From assembly GCA_029959085.1 (NCBI GenBank), contig JARWIR010000027.1, forward strand, positions 620,001-684,000: DNA of 64,000 bases, in the 5' to 3' direction. Below, piece after piece: positions 1 to 10,391 of the stretch (position 1 is the first letter of the stretch; each line of letters opens with the position of its first letter). The translations under genes and the position numbers were made by a program. Source of the stretch: Nemophila menziesii (Eukaryota > Streptophyta > Magnoliopsida > Boraginales > Hydrophyllaceae). The notes beneath the pieces are model-generated. The model had not been told where the DNA came from. It saw only the letters and a list, made by a program, of their open reading frames with translations, and did not search any database.

Positions 1-960
1 ACCTATCACACTCTAGGGGACAACAAAGGTAAATACACATTGTAACGATTTTGTCCCTATACTAACGACATGTAGAGAAACGACATGTAATACACTACCA
101 CAATGATACTGAATGTATAGTTGCATCCTTATCTTCAAACCTTTGACAATCTGGAATCTATCATATTTAGAAAATATGTACTTGGCGAACCCTATAGGAT
201 ATAAGTTAATGTATTTTTCTTGCAATACACTTAACACTCTAGTTCACTACTCTTATAAGCTTCATTTCATGACATCCAATTTAGATAATCTTACAGTTAA
301 CTTTAACAATGTTTTATCAGAAGCATCCTCAATGGTGATATTAGCAATTTTTTTTGTGGTAGTCACTACTAGCTCTAAAAGACCTTGAAGGATTTTAAAA
401 GTTATCTATGCTCGAACATTTTTATGAATGATATTTTGTTTTATTTATCACAACACTTATTTTAGTAAGAATAAGGGTAATACTCATAAGCCATACTTTT
501 CAGAATGCAATTCATCAATGAATGTCGTAACACTACATTATAATTCATCAAAATTTAACATTGACAAAAATAAACATTTAACTAGCATCACAATGTCACC
601 ATCCTCTATTATTGGTAAATTCAAGGATATTTTAATAGATAAATTATCTTAGATTACTGTAAGAAGTCGAGTACATCTATTGAACAATTAACTATTTAAA
701 AATTAAGTTTTTAAACAATTTGATTAAGTAGTAATAAATTAAAATATTAATTTTTAATTTTTTGCATAGGTAATGTTCAATTTATAAACAATAACATATA
801 AAGACAATTAGGGGATTAAAACTTTATCGAACAAATATCAAAAGTATACAGTAGAAACAATTTTATTCATAGAAGTTAAATATAAAACTTTATTAGAAAA
901 TATATAATAAGAAAAAAATAATTTCATGTTATTTATTAAAATTATAATTTTAAACTATAA
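1..960. other. Gene-free AT-rich part of the unit
   Basis: There is no credible gene here. Short open frames exist on both strands, but they overlap each other and shift or truncate between copies. Visible structure is small: the 10-mer ACGACATGTA occurs twice, 15 bases apart (65-74 and 80-89), and the 3' third is nearly pure A/T. The equivalent stretch opens every other unit. Confidence 0.7.
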
Positions 961-1420
961 TTAAAATATTAATACAATTTAGGGTCCACACTAATTTTAC
1001 AAACACAATAAAAAATAAACTACCCATTAAACCCTAATGTTGCCGCCTTTTCCTATACATATACATACATCTTCTTCCACTCTTAGTTTCAAACCTACTG
1101 TCAGCCTCCTCTTGATATTCCTTTTTTCGTCACTTTTTCTATCTAACTCTAATGTCTAAATATTCGTTATCTTCTAATTTCAATCTTCTCTAATCGGAAT
1201 TCATTTCTTCCATCCAATCTACTTTTTTTCAATTTCTCTGTAGTATCTCCCTCTTCTTCCTTAATTATGATATTATCCTCAACTATTGTCTCCATCTAGA
1301 TCTGCAGTCTTCTGTCTAAATACTATTTTTACATGCTAGTATCTTAGATCGTTGGCCATATCATTTCAGTTTATAAATCTAAGGTACTTTTTTAATTTAA
1401 AAATTTGTTCTACCAATGTG
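960..1420 (+). promoter_or_regulatory. Leader-like stretch with telo-box
   Basis: After an A/T run the sequence becomes richer in C and T and contains AAACCCTAA (about 1028-1036), a telo-box motif common near the start of plant housekeeping genes, followed by about 300 bases of CT-rich sequence resembling a plant 5' leader. No open frame follows it directly. The same stretch exists in the diverged unit (about 39480-39900), so it belongs to the old backbone and not only to the ZPR cassette. Copies 8 and 10 have lost 61 bases including the telo-box. Promoter activity is inference. Confidence 0.35.
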
Positions 1421-1426
1421 AATTAG

Positions 1427-1434
1427 TATAAATA
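1427..1434 (+). promoter_or_regulatory. TATA box upstream of ZPR-like gene
   Basis: TATAAATA stands 171 bases before the ZPR ATG and about 78 before the possible leader ATG at 1505. It has the same spacing in all intact copies checked: 5410, 9394, 17366, 25334, 29229, 45882, 49889 and 57878. It lies just inside the segment missing from the diverged unit, so it probably came with the ZPR cassette. Confidence 0.5.
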
Positions 1435-1504
1435 GAGTAAATCACCTTCCTCATTTGCTCATTTTGTAGTGTAAATCATTTAAAGGAGGTGAGATAGCAA
1501 ATCT

Positions 1505-1656
1505 ATGAATAGAATTTGGAATATAAAGGTATGTATACTAGTCTAAAACAAGTAAACTAACATTTTTTTCTTGTCTTTCAGGAACAAGAAGAGAGAGATG
1601 GAAAGAGAAAACGCAAGGCTATACTTAGCAAACTTGCATATTGCTTTAGAAAATGA
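1505..1656 (+). other. Possible spliced upstream ORF overlapping the ZPR start
   Basis: An ATG at 1505 opens eight codons ending AAG at 1528, followed by a strong donor (GTATGT). A branch-like CTAAC (1557-1561) and a pyrimidine tract lead to an acceptor CAG at 1579-1581. If this 53-base intron is removed, the frame runs on from 1582 to TGA at 1654-1656, giving 32 residues in a different frame from ZPR and overlapping its start. Such an overlapping upstream ORF would be expected to reduce ZPR translation. The intron is short for a plant, so splicing is uncertain. Confidence 0.35.
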
Positions 1657-1771
1657 AAGGCTAAGAAAGTTAGCCAAACAACTCACTGGAGAGAAGCGGC
1701 ACCTGGAAGCAATGGTTGCTAGCTCATCCTCAAAGAAAAATGAAGTGAATCCCAAAACGACTGAGAAATGA
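1598..1771 (+). CDS. ZPR: LITTLE ZIPPER-like microprotein, copy 1
   Basis: The protein has 57 residues. ZPR microproteins are small leucine zippers that dimerise with class III HD-ZIP transcription factors and block their DNA binding, tuning meristem activity and leaf polarity. Visible here: it opens with MERENARLYL, has the ENERLRK core (residues 18-24) typical of ZPR3/ZPR4, and a heptad series L8-I15-L22-L29-L36. There is no basic region before the zipper, so it should not bind DNA alone. The tail (41-57) is Ser/Lys-rich and polar. Arabidopsis ZPR3 is about 67 residues; alignment to it is from memory and is gap-free up to residue 36. The ATG at 1598 is chosen because the family starts with Met-Glu-Arg. 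A TATA box lies upstream and AATAAA downstream. Copies 1 and 2 uniquely have His14 and Thr54. Expression is unknown. Confidence 0.8.
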   Translation: MERENARLYLANLHIALENERLRKLAKQLTGEKRHLEAMVASSSSKKNEVNPKTTEK

Positions 1772-1831
1772 AGTATTTTTTTTGCTTGGAGAAATGAAGT
1801 ATTTGATCCCATCATGTTTTTCTTATTATTT

Positions 1832-1837
1832 AATAAA
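1832..1837 (+). promoter_or_regulatory. Poly(A) signal-like AATAAA
   Basis: AATAAA lies 61 bases after the ZPR stop and 108 bases before the stop of the convergent aminopeptidase fragment. Transcripts from both strands would probably overlap here. It is conserved in all copies that carry the cassette. Confidence 0.35.
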
Positions 1838-1944
1838 TGTGTGTTTGTTTGATTACCCACAAGAGTTTATTTGATGAATAGCTTTGAGACAGTAAATGTA
1901 ATGGTGTGATGTGTGTTTGTTGTTTGAATAATTGAATCTGCCTT

Positions 1945-2423
1945 TTAGCAATCTATTTTTAGTTTTTTATCTACGCTTGAGAACATTTCATAAAACGCAT
2001 TAAAGTAGTTGTAAGCAATCTCCACATCTTCCTTCTCACAAATCTCTCTCGCACTGCAATTAAACAAAAACAAATAAAAATCTTGAGAGTAATTGAGAAA
2101 TCAAACTCGATAATAAAATTAAAAAAAATATATATGTACCAACCTGTGCATAGATTGTTGAGGAATACCACAATCAACAGTACGAATTCCAACTCCAGAA
2201 GCAAGAATTGGACCAATAGTGGACCCACACCCCATATCATTTCTTACCACAAAGTCCTATAAAAAACGAGTCTTCATTTCTGCCTCTTATATGAAGAAAA
2301 TATAATAATATTTAATTACCTGAACTGGAAGATTATGAATTGTTGCAATTTCCTTAAAAAGAAAAGCAGTAATACCACTAGTGGCATATCGTTGATTAGC
2401 ATTATGTTCAAAAATTTGTTCTA
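1945..2423 (-). pseudogene. DAP: Aspartyl aminopeptidase 3' gene fragment (three exons), copy 1
   Basis: This is the C-terminal end of an M18 aspartyl aminopeptidase, a zinc enzyme that removes N-terminal Asp/Glu. Read on the minus strand: exon 2423-2320 encodes EHNANQRYATSGITAFLF and on to HNLPVQ; exon 2256-2144 encodes [20 protein letters not shown] through GIPQQSMH; exon 2053-1945 encodes REICEKEDVEIAYNYF through SSVDKKLKIDC and ends in TAA. Introns have GT-AG ends and the phases join cleanly (AG|T gives the Ser after SMH). The SMHS histidine is a metal ligand in the family. About 105 of some 500 residues are present. There is no start codon, promoter or upstream exon, so no enzyme can be made. 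It lies tail to tail with ZPR. Confidence 0.88.
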
Positions 2424-3983
2424 CTGTCGAGCAAATTGGGGTGTTTTTTCACATTGGTGTAAATTAATTTGAATGTTTTTTTCATTTTTGATCAAATTTA
2501 TAATTAATTATATTGAGAAAATTAGGTAGATTTTTCCTATATATATTTTACAGAATATCGAAATATACACCAACACCACAAGAGATGTTTTTGCACTTAA
2601 TTTGTTAGACCATCTATTCATAGTGGTTGGAGTATGTATGGAGAGTAGGGAAATAGATGTAAGAGAAATTAAATTAGGTTGTAAGACTTGTTTGACACCT
2701 ATTGGAGAATGCATATTTTCAAACATCATATATGGTAGTCTACCATACATTCTTTTTATTTTATCTCCTTGTGGTTTACATATGTGAACGTATTTTTATT
2801 TAGGTTGAAGAAATACATCATATCTTTTGTGGTCTTAGAAAATATGTGTATAAACTCATGATATTTTAAAAGTGTACAATGTCACCTTATGTTATTAGAA
2901 TAGTACACACAGCCTATGAATTAAATGTTTGGCTATTTGAATTATTTATTACATTTATTTTATATTTTTTGTGTTCATGTCCCCTTGGTTAATGGTTGTT
3001 CTTTTTGTTAATTCTTATAGTCAAATTTTAATTTTAATTATATTTAATTTATTTTGATTATTACAGAATATGCTTCCTAGAATATCTTGCAATAGACTAT
3101 TACCAGATTCCAGACAATGGTGACAAATTCAAGATACAAATTAATAGTGTAATCCAATTCTATTTCATATTTTAAACATGAATATTACACATTTATTTGT
3201 TGTTGTCTATTAATTTTTTATGAACTAAATCATTTGTAGCTAGAGAAAGGGATAATGTATGAACCCTACATTTGGATTATGATGTTTCATTGTGTTTTGG
3301 GATATTACTATTCAAATGAATTGATTTAGCATTCATTATGTATTTATGATTTCTTCAGCCCTTATGAAGATAAAGTTGTAGGTGGTATTAGTAGACTAGA
3401 CTGTCATCCGGGAGGGAGAGAGGGGGAGATCGGATTATAGAAAATAATATATAATCATTCGGTGTGTCTTATTGAGTTAGGAGGTCTTGACTAACCGGAT
3501 AGTCAATTAATTTAGAATTAATTACGTTTGAAAGTTTTGTACGGCTCACTCGGGAGAGGTCCATAGAATTGTAGGATAACCCTCTATCTACCTGGGATGG
3601 AATTAAGGGATTTTAGAGTTTCGACTATTGCTAAAATAACAATTTACCATGATATCCATAAATGGGTAAATTCATAATTAGTGGAAATTAGTAGCGACTC
3701 TCAAACTATCTTCTTATCTATATTCTCGTGTTGACTAGTATGTCCTTTGGTTAAAAATACATTACTAATCATATATTATTTATTTTGACTTTAATCCTTA
3801 CTTTTGAGAAACAAAAAATATATTTTATGTTTTAGTTAACTGTAATTTGTCCCCTCTACGCTTCCTGGAAAGACAAAAGAATTAACCTCCTAGTGCATAT
3901 GGAGAACGATATTCCTAGTAATTATTTGTTACTTGTTAACGACTCATTCACTTGTGGGTAGTAGCTCCCCTATGTGTTGATTT
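2424..3983. other. Gene-free AT-rich part of the unit
   Basis: No recognised gene. It begins with what looks like the intron upstream of the aminopeptidase exons. A perfect 8-base palindrome around one base (TATGGTAG-T-CTACCATA, 2731-2747) is present. A stretch near 2602-2787 is open on both strands, but a one-base deletion in copies 5 and 6 changes the frame and the diverged unit does not keep it open. Positions 3400-3980 are somewhat less AT-rich and well conserved between copies. The same holds for every other unit. Confidence 0.65.
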
Positions 3984-5580
3984 ACCTATCACACTCTAGG
4001 GGACAACAAAGGTAAATACACATTGTAACGATTTTGTCCCTATACTAACGACATGTAGAGAAACGACATGTAATACACTACCACAATGATACTGAATGTA
4101 TAGTTGCATCCTTATCTTCAAACCTTTGACAATCTGGAATCTATCATATTTAGAAAATATGTACTTGGCGAACCCTATAGTATATAAGTTAATGTATTTT
4201 TCTTGCAATACACTTAACACTCTAGTTCACTACTCTTATAAGCTTCATTTCATGACATCCAATTTAGATAATTTTACAGTTAACTTTAACAATGTTTCAT
4301 CAAAAGCATCCTCAATGGTGATATTAGCAATTTTTTTTTGTGGTAGTCACTACTAGCTCTAAAAGACCTTGAAGGATTTTAAAAGTTATCTATGCTCGAA
4401 CATTTTTATGAATGATATTTTGTTTTATTAATAACAACACTTATTTTAGTAAGAATAAGAGTAAAACTCATAAGCCATACTTTTCAGAATGCAATTCATC
4501 AATGAATGTCGTAACACTACATTATAATTCATCATAATTTAACTTTGACAAAAATAAACATTTAACTAGCATCACAATGTCACCATCCTATATTATTGGT
4601 AAATTCAAGGATATTTTAATAGATAAATTATCTTAGATTACTGTAAGAAGTCGAGTACATCTATTGAATAATTAACTATTTAAAACTAAGTTTTTAAATA
4701 ATTTGATTAAGTAGTAATAAATTAAAATATTAATTTTTAATTTTTTGCATAGGTAATGTTCAATTTATAAACAATAACATATAAAGACAATTAGGGGATT
4801 AAAACTTTATCGAATAAATATCAAAAGTATACAGTAGAAACAATTTTATTCATAGAAGTTAAATATAAAACTTTATTAGAAAATATATAATAAGAAAAAA
4901 ATAATTTCATGTTATTTATTAAAATTATAATTTTAAACTATAATTAAAATATTAATACAATTTAGGGTCCACACTAATTTCACAAACACAATAAAAAATA
5001 AACTACCCATTAAACCCTAATGTTGCCGCCTTTTCCTATACATATACATACATCTTCTTCCACTCTTAGTTTCAAACCTACTGTCAGCCTCCTCTTGATA
5101 TTCCTTTTTTCGTCACTTTTTCTATCTAACTCTAATGTCTAAATATTCGTTATCTTCTAATTTCAATCTTCTCTAATCGGAATTCATTTCTTCCATCCAA
5201 TCTACTTTTTTTCAATTTCTCTGTAGTATCTCCCTCTTCTTCCTTAATTATGATATTATCCTCAACTATTGTCTCCATCTAGATCTGCAGTCTTCTGTCT
5301 AAATACTATTTTTACATGCTAGTATCTTAGATCGTTGGCCATATCATTTCAGTTTATAAATCTAAGGTACTTTTTTAATTTAAAAATTTGTTCTACCAAT
5401 GTGAATTAGTATAAATAGAGTAAACCACCTTCCTCATTTGCTCATTTTGTAGTGTAAATCATTTAAAGGAGGTGAGATAGCAAATCTATGAATAGAATTT
5501 GGAATATAAAGGTATGTATACTAGTCTAAAACAAGTAAACTAACATTTTTTTCTTGTCTTTCAGGAACAAGAAGAGAGAG

Positions 5581-5754
5581 ATGGAAAGAGAAAACGCAAG
5601 GCTATACTTAGCAAACTTGCATATTGCTTTAGAAAATGAAAGGCTAAGAAAGTTAGCCAAACAACTCACTGGAGAGAAGCGGCACCTGGAAGCAATGGTT
5701 GCTAGCTCATCCTCAAAGAAAAATGAAGTGAATCCCAAAACGACTGAGAAATGA
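5581..5754 (+). CDS. ZPR: LITTLE ZIPPER-like microprotein, copy 2
   Basis: 57 residues, identical to copy 1 (His14, Thr54). TATA box at 5410 and the same possible leader intron. The L8-I15-L22-L29-L36 heptad is intact. Confidence 0.78.
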   Translation: MERENARLYLANLHIALENERLRKLAKQLTGEKRHLEAMVASSSSKKNEVNPKTTEK

Positions 5755-5927
5755 AGTATTTTTTTTGCTTGGAGAAATGAAGTATTTGATCCCATCATGT
5801 TTTTCTTATTATTTAATAAATGTGTGTTTGTTTGATTACCCACAAGAGTTTATTTGATGAATAGCTTTGAGACAGTAAATGTAATGGTGTGATGTGTGTT
5901 TGTTGTTTGAATAATTGAATCTGCCTT

Positions 5928-6406
5928 TTAGCAATCTATTTTTAGTTTTTTATCTACGCTTGAGAACATTTCATAAAACGCATTAAAGTAGTTGTAAGCA
6001 ATCTCCACATCTTCCTTCTCACAAATCTCTCTCGCACTGCAATTAAACAAAAACAAATAAAAATCTTGAGAGTAATTGAGAAATCAAACTCGATAATAAA
6101 ATTAAAAAAAATATATATGTACCAACCTGTGCATAGATTGTTGAGGAATACCACAATCAACAGTACGAATTCCAACTCCAGAAGCAAGAATTGGACCAAT
6201 AGTGGACCCACACCCCATATCATTTCTTACCACAAAGTCCTATAAAAAACGAGTCTTCATTTCTGCCTCTTATATGAAGAAAATATAATAATATTTAATT
6301 ACCTGAACTGGAAGATTATGAATTGTTGCAATTTCCTTAAAAAGAAAAGCAGTAATACCACTAGTGGCATATCGTTGATTAGCATTATGTTCAAAAATTT
6401 GTTCTA
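5928..6406 (-). pseudogene. DAP: Aspartyl aminopeptidase 3' fragment, copy 2
   Basis: The same three terminal exons with intact splice borders as in copy 1, including the shared EKED variant where later copies have the more usual GKED. No start and no promoter. Confidence 0.87.
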
Positions 6407-9400
6407 CTGTCGAGCAAATTGGGGTGTTTTTTCACATTGGTGTAAATTAATTTGAATGTTTTTTTCATTTTTGATCAAATTTATAATTAATTATATTGAG
6501 AAAATTAGGTAGATTTTTCCTATATATATTTTACAGAATATCGAAATATACACCAACACCACAAGAGATGTTTTTGCACTTAATTTGTTAGACCATCTAT
6601 TCATAGTGGTTGGAGTATGTATGGAGAGTAGGGAAATAGATGTAAGAGAAATTAAATTAGGTTGTAAGACTTGTTTGACACCTATTGGAGAATGCATATT
6701 TTCAAACATCATATATGGTAGTCTACCATACATTCTTTTTATTTTATCTCCTTGTGGTTTACATATGTGAACGTATTTTTATTTAGGTTGAAGAAATACA
6801 TCATATCTTTTGTGGTCTTAGAAAATATGTGTATAAACTCATGATATTTTAAAAGTGTACAATGTCACCTTATGTTATTAGAATAGTACACACAGCCTAT
6901 GAATTAAATGTTTGGCTATTTGAATTATTTATTACATTTATTTTATATTTTTTGTGTTCATGTCCCCTTGGTTAATGGTTGTTCTTTTTGTTAATTCTTA
7001 TAGTCAAATTTTAATTTTAATTATATTTAATTTATTTTGATTATTACAGAATATGCTTCCTAGAATATCTTGCAATAGACTATTACCAGATTCCAGACAA
7101 TGGTGACAAATTCAAGATACAAATTAATAGTGTAATCCAATTCTATTTCATATTTTAAACATGAATATTACACATTTATTTGTTGTTGTCTATTAATTTT
7201 TTATGAACTAAATCATTTGTAGCTAGAGAAAGGGATAATGTATGAACCCTACATTTGGATTATGATGTTTCATTGTGTTTTGGGATATTACTATTCAAAT
7301 GAATTGATTTAGCATTCATTATGTATTTATGATTTCTTCAGCCCTTATGAAGATAAAGTTGTAGGTGGTATTAGTAGACTAGACTGTCATCCGGGAGGGA
7401 GAGAGGGGGAGATCGGATTATAGAAAATAATATATAATCATTCGGTGTGTCTTATTGAGTTAGGAGGTCTTGACTAACCGGATAGTCAATTAATTTAGAA
7501 TTAATTACGTTTGAAAGTTTTGTACGGCTCACTCGGGAGAGGTCCATAGAATTGTAGGATAACCCTCTATCTACCTGGGATGGAATTAAGGGATTTTAGA
7601 GTTTCGACTATTGCTAAAATAACAATTTACCATGATATCCATAAATGGGTAAATTCATAATTAGTGGAAATTAGTAGCGACTCTCAAACTATCTTCTTAT
7701 CTATATTCTCGTGTTGACTAGTATGTCCTTTGGTTAAAAATACATTACTAATCATATATTATTTATTTTGACTTTAATCCTTACTTTTGAGAAACAAAAA
7801 ATATATTTTATGTTTTAGTTAACTGTAATTTGTCCCCTCTACGCTTCCTGGAAAGACAAAAGAATTAACCTCCTAGTGCATATGGAGAACGATATTCCTA
7901 GTAATTATTTGTTACTTGTTAACGACTCATTCACTTGTGGGTAGTAGCTCCCCTATGTGTTGATTTACCTATCACACTCTAGGGGACAACAAAGGTAAAT
8001 ACACATTGTAACGATTTTGTCCCTATACTAACGACATGTAGAGAAACGACATGTAATACACTACCACAATGATACTGAATGTATAGTTGCATCCTTATCT
8101 TCAAACCTTTGACAATCTGGAATCTATCATATTTAGAAAATATGTACTTGGCGAACCCTATAGTATATAAGTTAATGTATTTTTCTTGCAATACACTTAA
8201 CACTCTAGTTCACTACTCTTATAAGCTTCATTTCATGACATCCAATTTAGATAATTTTACAGTTAACTTTAACAATGTTTCATCAAAAGCATCCTCAATG
8301 GTGATATTAGCAATTTTTTTTTTGTGGTAGTCACTACTAGCTCTAAAAGACCTTGAAGGATTTTAAAAGTTATCTATGCTCGAACATTTTTATGAATGAT
8401 ATTTTGTTTTATTAATAACAACACTTATTTTAGTAAGAATAAGAGTAAAACTCATAAGCCATACTTTTCAGAATGCAATTCATCAATGAATGTCGTAACA
8501 CTACATTATAATTCATCATAATTTAACTTTGACAAAAATAAACATTTAACTAGCATCACAATGTCACCATCCTATATTATTGGTAAATTCAAGGATATTT
8601 TAATAGATAAATTATCTTAGATTACTGTAAGAAGTCGAGTACATCTATTGAACAATTAACTATTTAAAACTAAGTTTTTAAATAATTTGATTAAGTAGTA
8701 ATAAATTAAAATATTAATTTTTAATTTTTTGCATAGGTAATGTTCAATTTATAAACAATAACATATAAAGACAATTAGGGGATTAAAACTTTATCGAATA
8801 AATATCAAAAGTATACAGTAGAAACAATTTTATTCATAGAAGTTAAATATAAAACTTTATTAGAAAATATATAATAAGAAAAAAATAATTTCATGTTATT
8901 TATTAAAATTATAATTTTAAACTATAATTAAAATATTAATACAATTTAGGGTCCACACTAATTTCACAAACACAATAAAAAATAAACTACCCATTAAACC
9001 CTAATGTTGCCGCCTTTTCCTATACATATACATACATCTTCTTCCACTCTTAGTTTCAAACCTACTGTCAGCCTCCTCTTGATATTCCTTTTTTCGTCAC
9101 TTTTTCTATCTAACTCTAATGTCTAAATATTCGTTATCTTCTAATTTCAATCTTCTCTAATCGGAATTCATTTCTTCCATCCAATCTACTTTTTTTCAAT
9201 TTCCCTGTAGTATCTCCCTCTTCTTCCTTAATTATGATATTATCCTCAACTATTGTCTCCATCTAGATCTGCAGTCTTCTGTCTAAATACTATTTTTACA
9301 TGCTAGTATCTTAGATCGTTGGCCATATCATTTCAATTTATAAATCTAAGGTACTTTTTTAATTTAAAAAATTGTTCTACCAATGTGAATTAGTATAAAT

Positions 9401-9564
9401 AGAGTAAATCACCTTCCTCATTTGCTCATTTTGTAGTGTAAATCATTTAAAGGAGGTGAGATAGCAAATCTATGAATAGAATTTGGAATATAAAGGTATG
9501 TATACTAGTCTAAAACAAGTAAACTAACATTTTTTTCTTGTCTTTCAGGAACAAGAAGAAAGAG

Positions 9565-9738
9565 ATGGAAAGAGAAAACGCAAGGCTATACTTAGCAAAC
9601 TTGCAAATTGCTTTAGAAAATGAAAGGCTAAGAAAGTTAGCCAAACAGCTCACTGGAGAGAAGCGGCACCTGGAAGCAATGGTTGCTAGCTCATCCTCAA
9701 AGAAAAATGAAGTGAATCCCAAAAAGACTGAGAAATGA
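9565..9738 (+). CDS. ZPR: LITTLE ZIPPER-like microprotein, copy 3
   Basis: 57 residues with Gln14 and Lys54, the majority form in the array. The zipper heptad is intact and the TATA box is at 9394. Codon 28 is CAG here versus CAA in copies 1-2, a silent change. Confidence 0.8.
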   Translation: MERENARLYLANLQIALENERLRKLAKQLTGEKRHLEAMVASSSSKKNEVNPKKTEK

Positions 9739-9911
9739 AGTATTTTTTTTGCTTGGAGAAATGAAGTATTTGATCCCATCATGTTTTTCTTATTATTTAA
9801 TAAATGTGTGTTTGTTTGATTACCCACAAGAGTTTATTTGATATATAGCTTTGAGACAGTAAATGTAATGGTGTGATGTGTGTTTGTTGTTTGAATAATT
9901 GAATCTGCCTT

Positions 9912-10391
9912 TTAGCAATCTATTTTTAGTTTTTTATCTACGCTTGAGAACATTTCATAAAACGCCTTAAAGTAGTTGTAAGCAGTCTCCACATCTTCCT
10001 TCCCACAAATCTCTCTCACACTGCAATTAAACAAAAACAAGTAAAGATCTTGAGAGTAATTGAGAAATCAAACTCGATAATAAAATTAAAAAAAATATAT
10101 ATGTACCAACCTGTGCATAGATTGTTGAGGAATACCACAATCAACAGTACGAATTCCAACTCCAGAAGCAAGAATTGGACCAATAGTGGACCCACACCCC
10201 ATATCATTTCTTACCACAAAGTCCTATAAAAAAACGAGTCTTCATTTCTGCCTCTTATATGAAGAAAATATAATAATATTTAATTACCTGAACTGGAAGA
10301 TTATGAATTGTTGCAATTTTCTTAAAAAGAAAAGCAGTAATACCACTAGTGGCATATCGTTGATTAGCATTATGTTCAAAAATTTGTTCTA
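9912..10391 (-). pseudogene. DAP: Aspartyl aminopeptidase 3' fragment, copy 3
   Basis: Three terminal exons, here with [18 protein letters not shown], closer to the usual family sequence than copies 1-2. Copies 1-2 therefore look derived at these positions. No upstream exons. Confidence 0.87.

Larger units (their letters stand above)
1..3983 (+). repeat. Macrosatellite unit, copy 1 (reference copy)
   Basis: This is the first of 14 full or partial copies of a unit of about 3.98 kb; the phase is arbitrary because the window opens inside the array. The same sequence restarts at 3984 after ACCTATCACACTCTAGGGG. Inside the unit: AT-rich gene-free DNA (1-960), a leader-like stretch with a telo-box (960-1400), a ZPR-like gene (1427-1771), antisense aminopeptidase exons (1945-2423), and AT-rich gene-free DNA (2424-3983). 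Copy 1 is almost identical to copy 2 except in its first 700 bases, where it carries variants otherwise found in copy 9. I see no LTR, primer-binding site, transposase or rRNA in the unit. Confidence 0.97.
3984..7966 (+). repeat. Macrosatellite unit, copy 2
   Basis: 3,983 bases, in the same phase and with the same internal order as copy 1. It differs from copy 1 mainly in the first 700 bases and by scattered single changes elsewhere. Confidence 0.97.

Noticed and set aside
13..388. Overlapping frames on both strands near the unit start (74 and 91 residues)
   Set aside because: They lie on opposite strands over the same bases, start from arbitrary codons, and change length between copies through T-run indels.
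1543..1860. 105-residue minus-strand frame (MGNQTNTHLL...) repeated in most units
   Set aside because: It is the antisense shadow of the ZPR exon and its 3' flank. It shortens or changes its end in copies with indels and has no family features.
1971..2240. 89-residue hydrophobic minus-strand frame ([10 protein letters not shown]...)
   Set aside because: It is the wrong frame of the aminopeptidase exon b. The true frame reads [14 protein letters not shown] and splices correctly.
2508..2787. 61- and 80-residue frames on opposite strands
   Set aside because: A one-base deletion in copies 5 and 6 alters the frames, the diverged unit does not keep them, and I recognise no family.
3067..3125. Exon-like segment after TTACAG reading NMLPGISCNRLLPNSRQW
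   Set aside because: It has an acceptor-like start and stays open in the diverged copies, but it is under 30 codons, has no partner exon and no recognisable family.
3400..4100. Possible LTR of a retrotransposon in the less AT-rich part of the unit
   Set aside because: There is no primer-binding site, polypurine tract, gag/pol sequence or paired LTR borders; repetition is fully explained by the tandem array.
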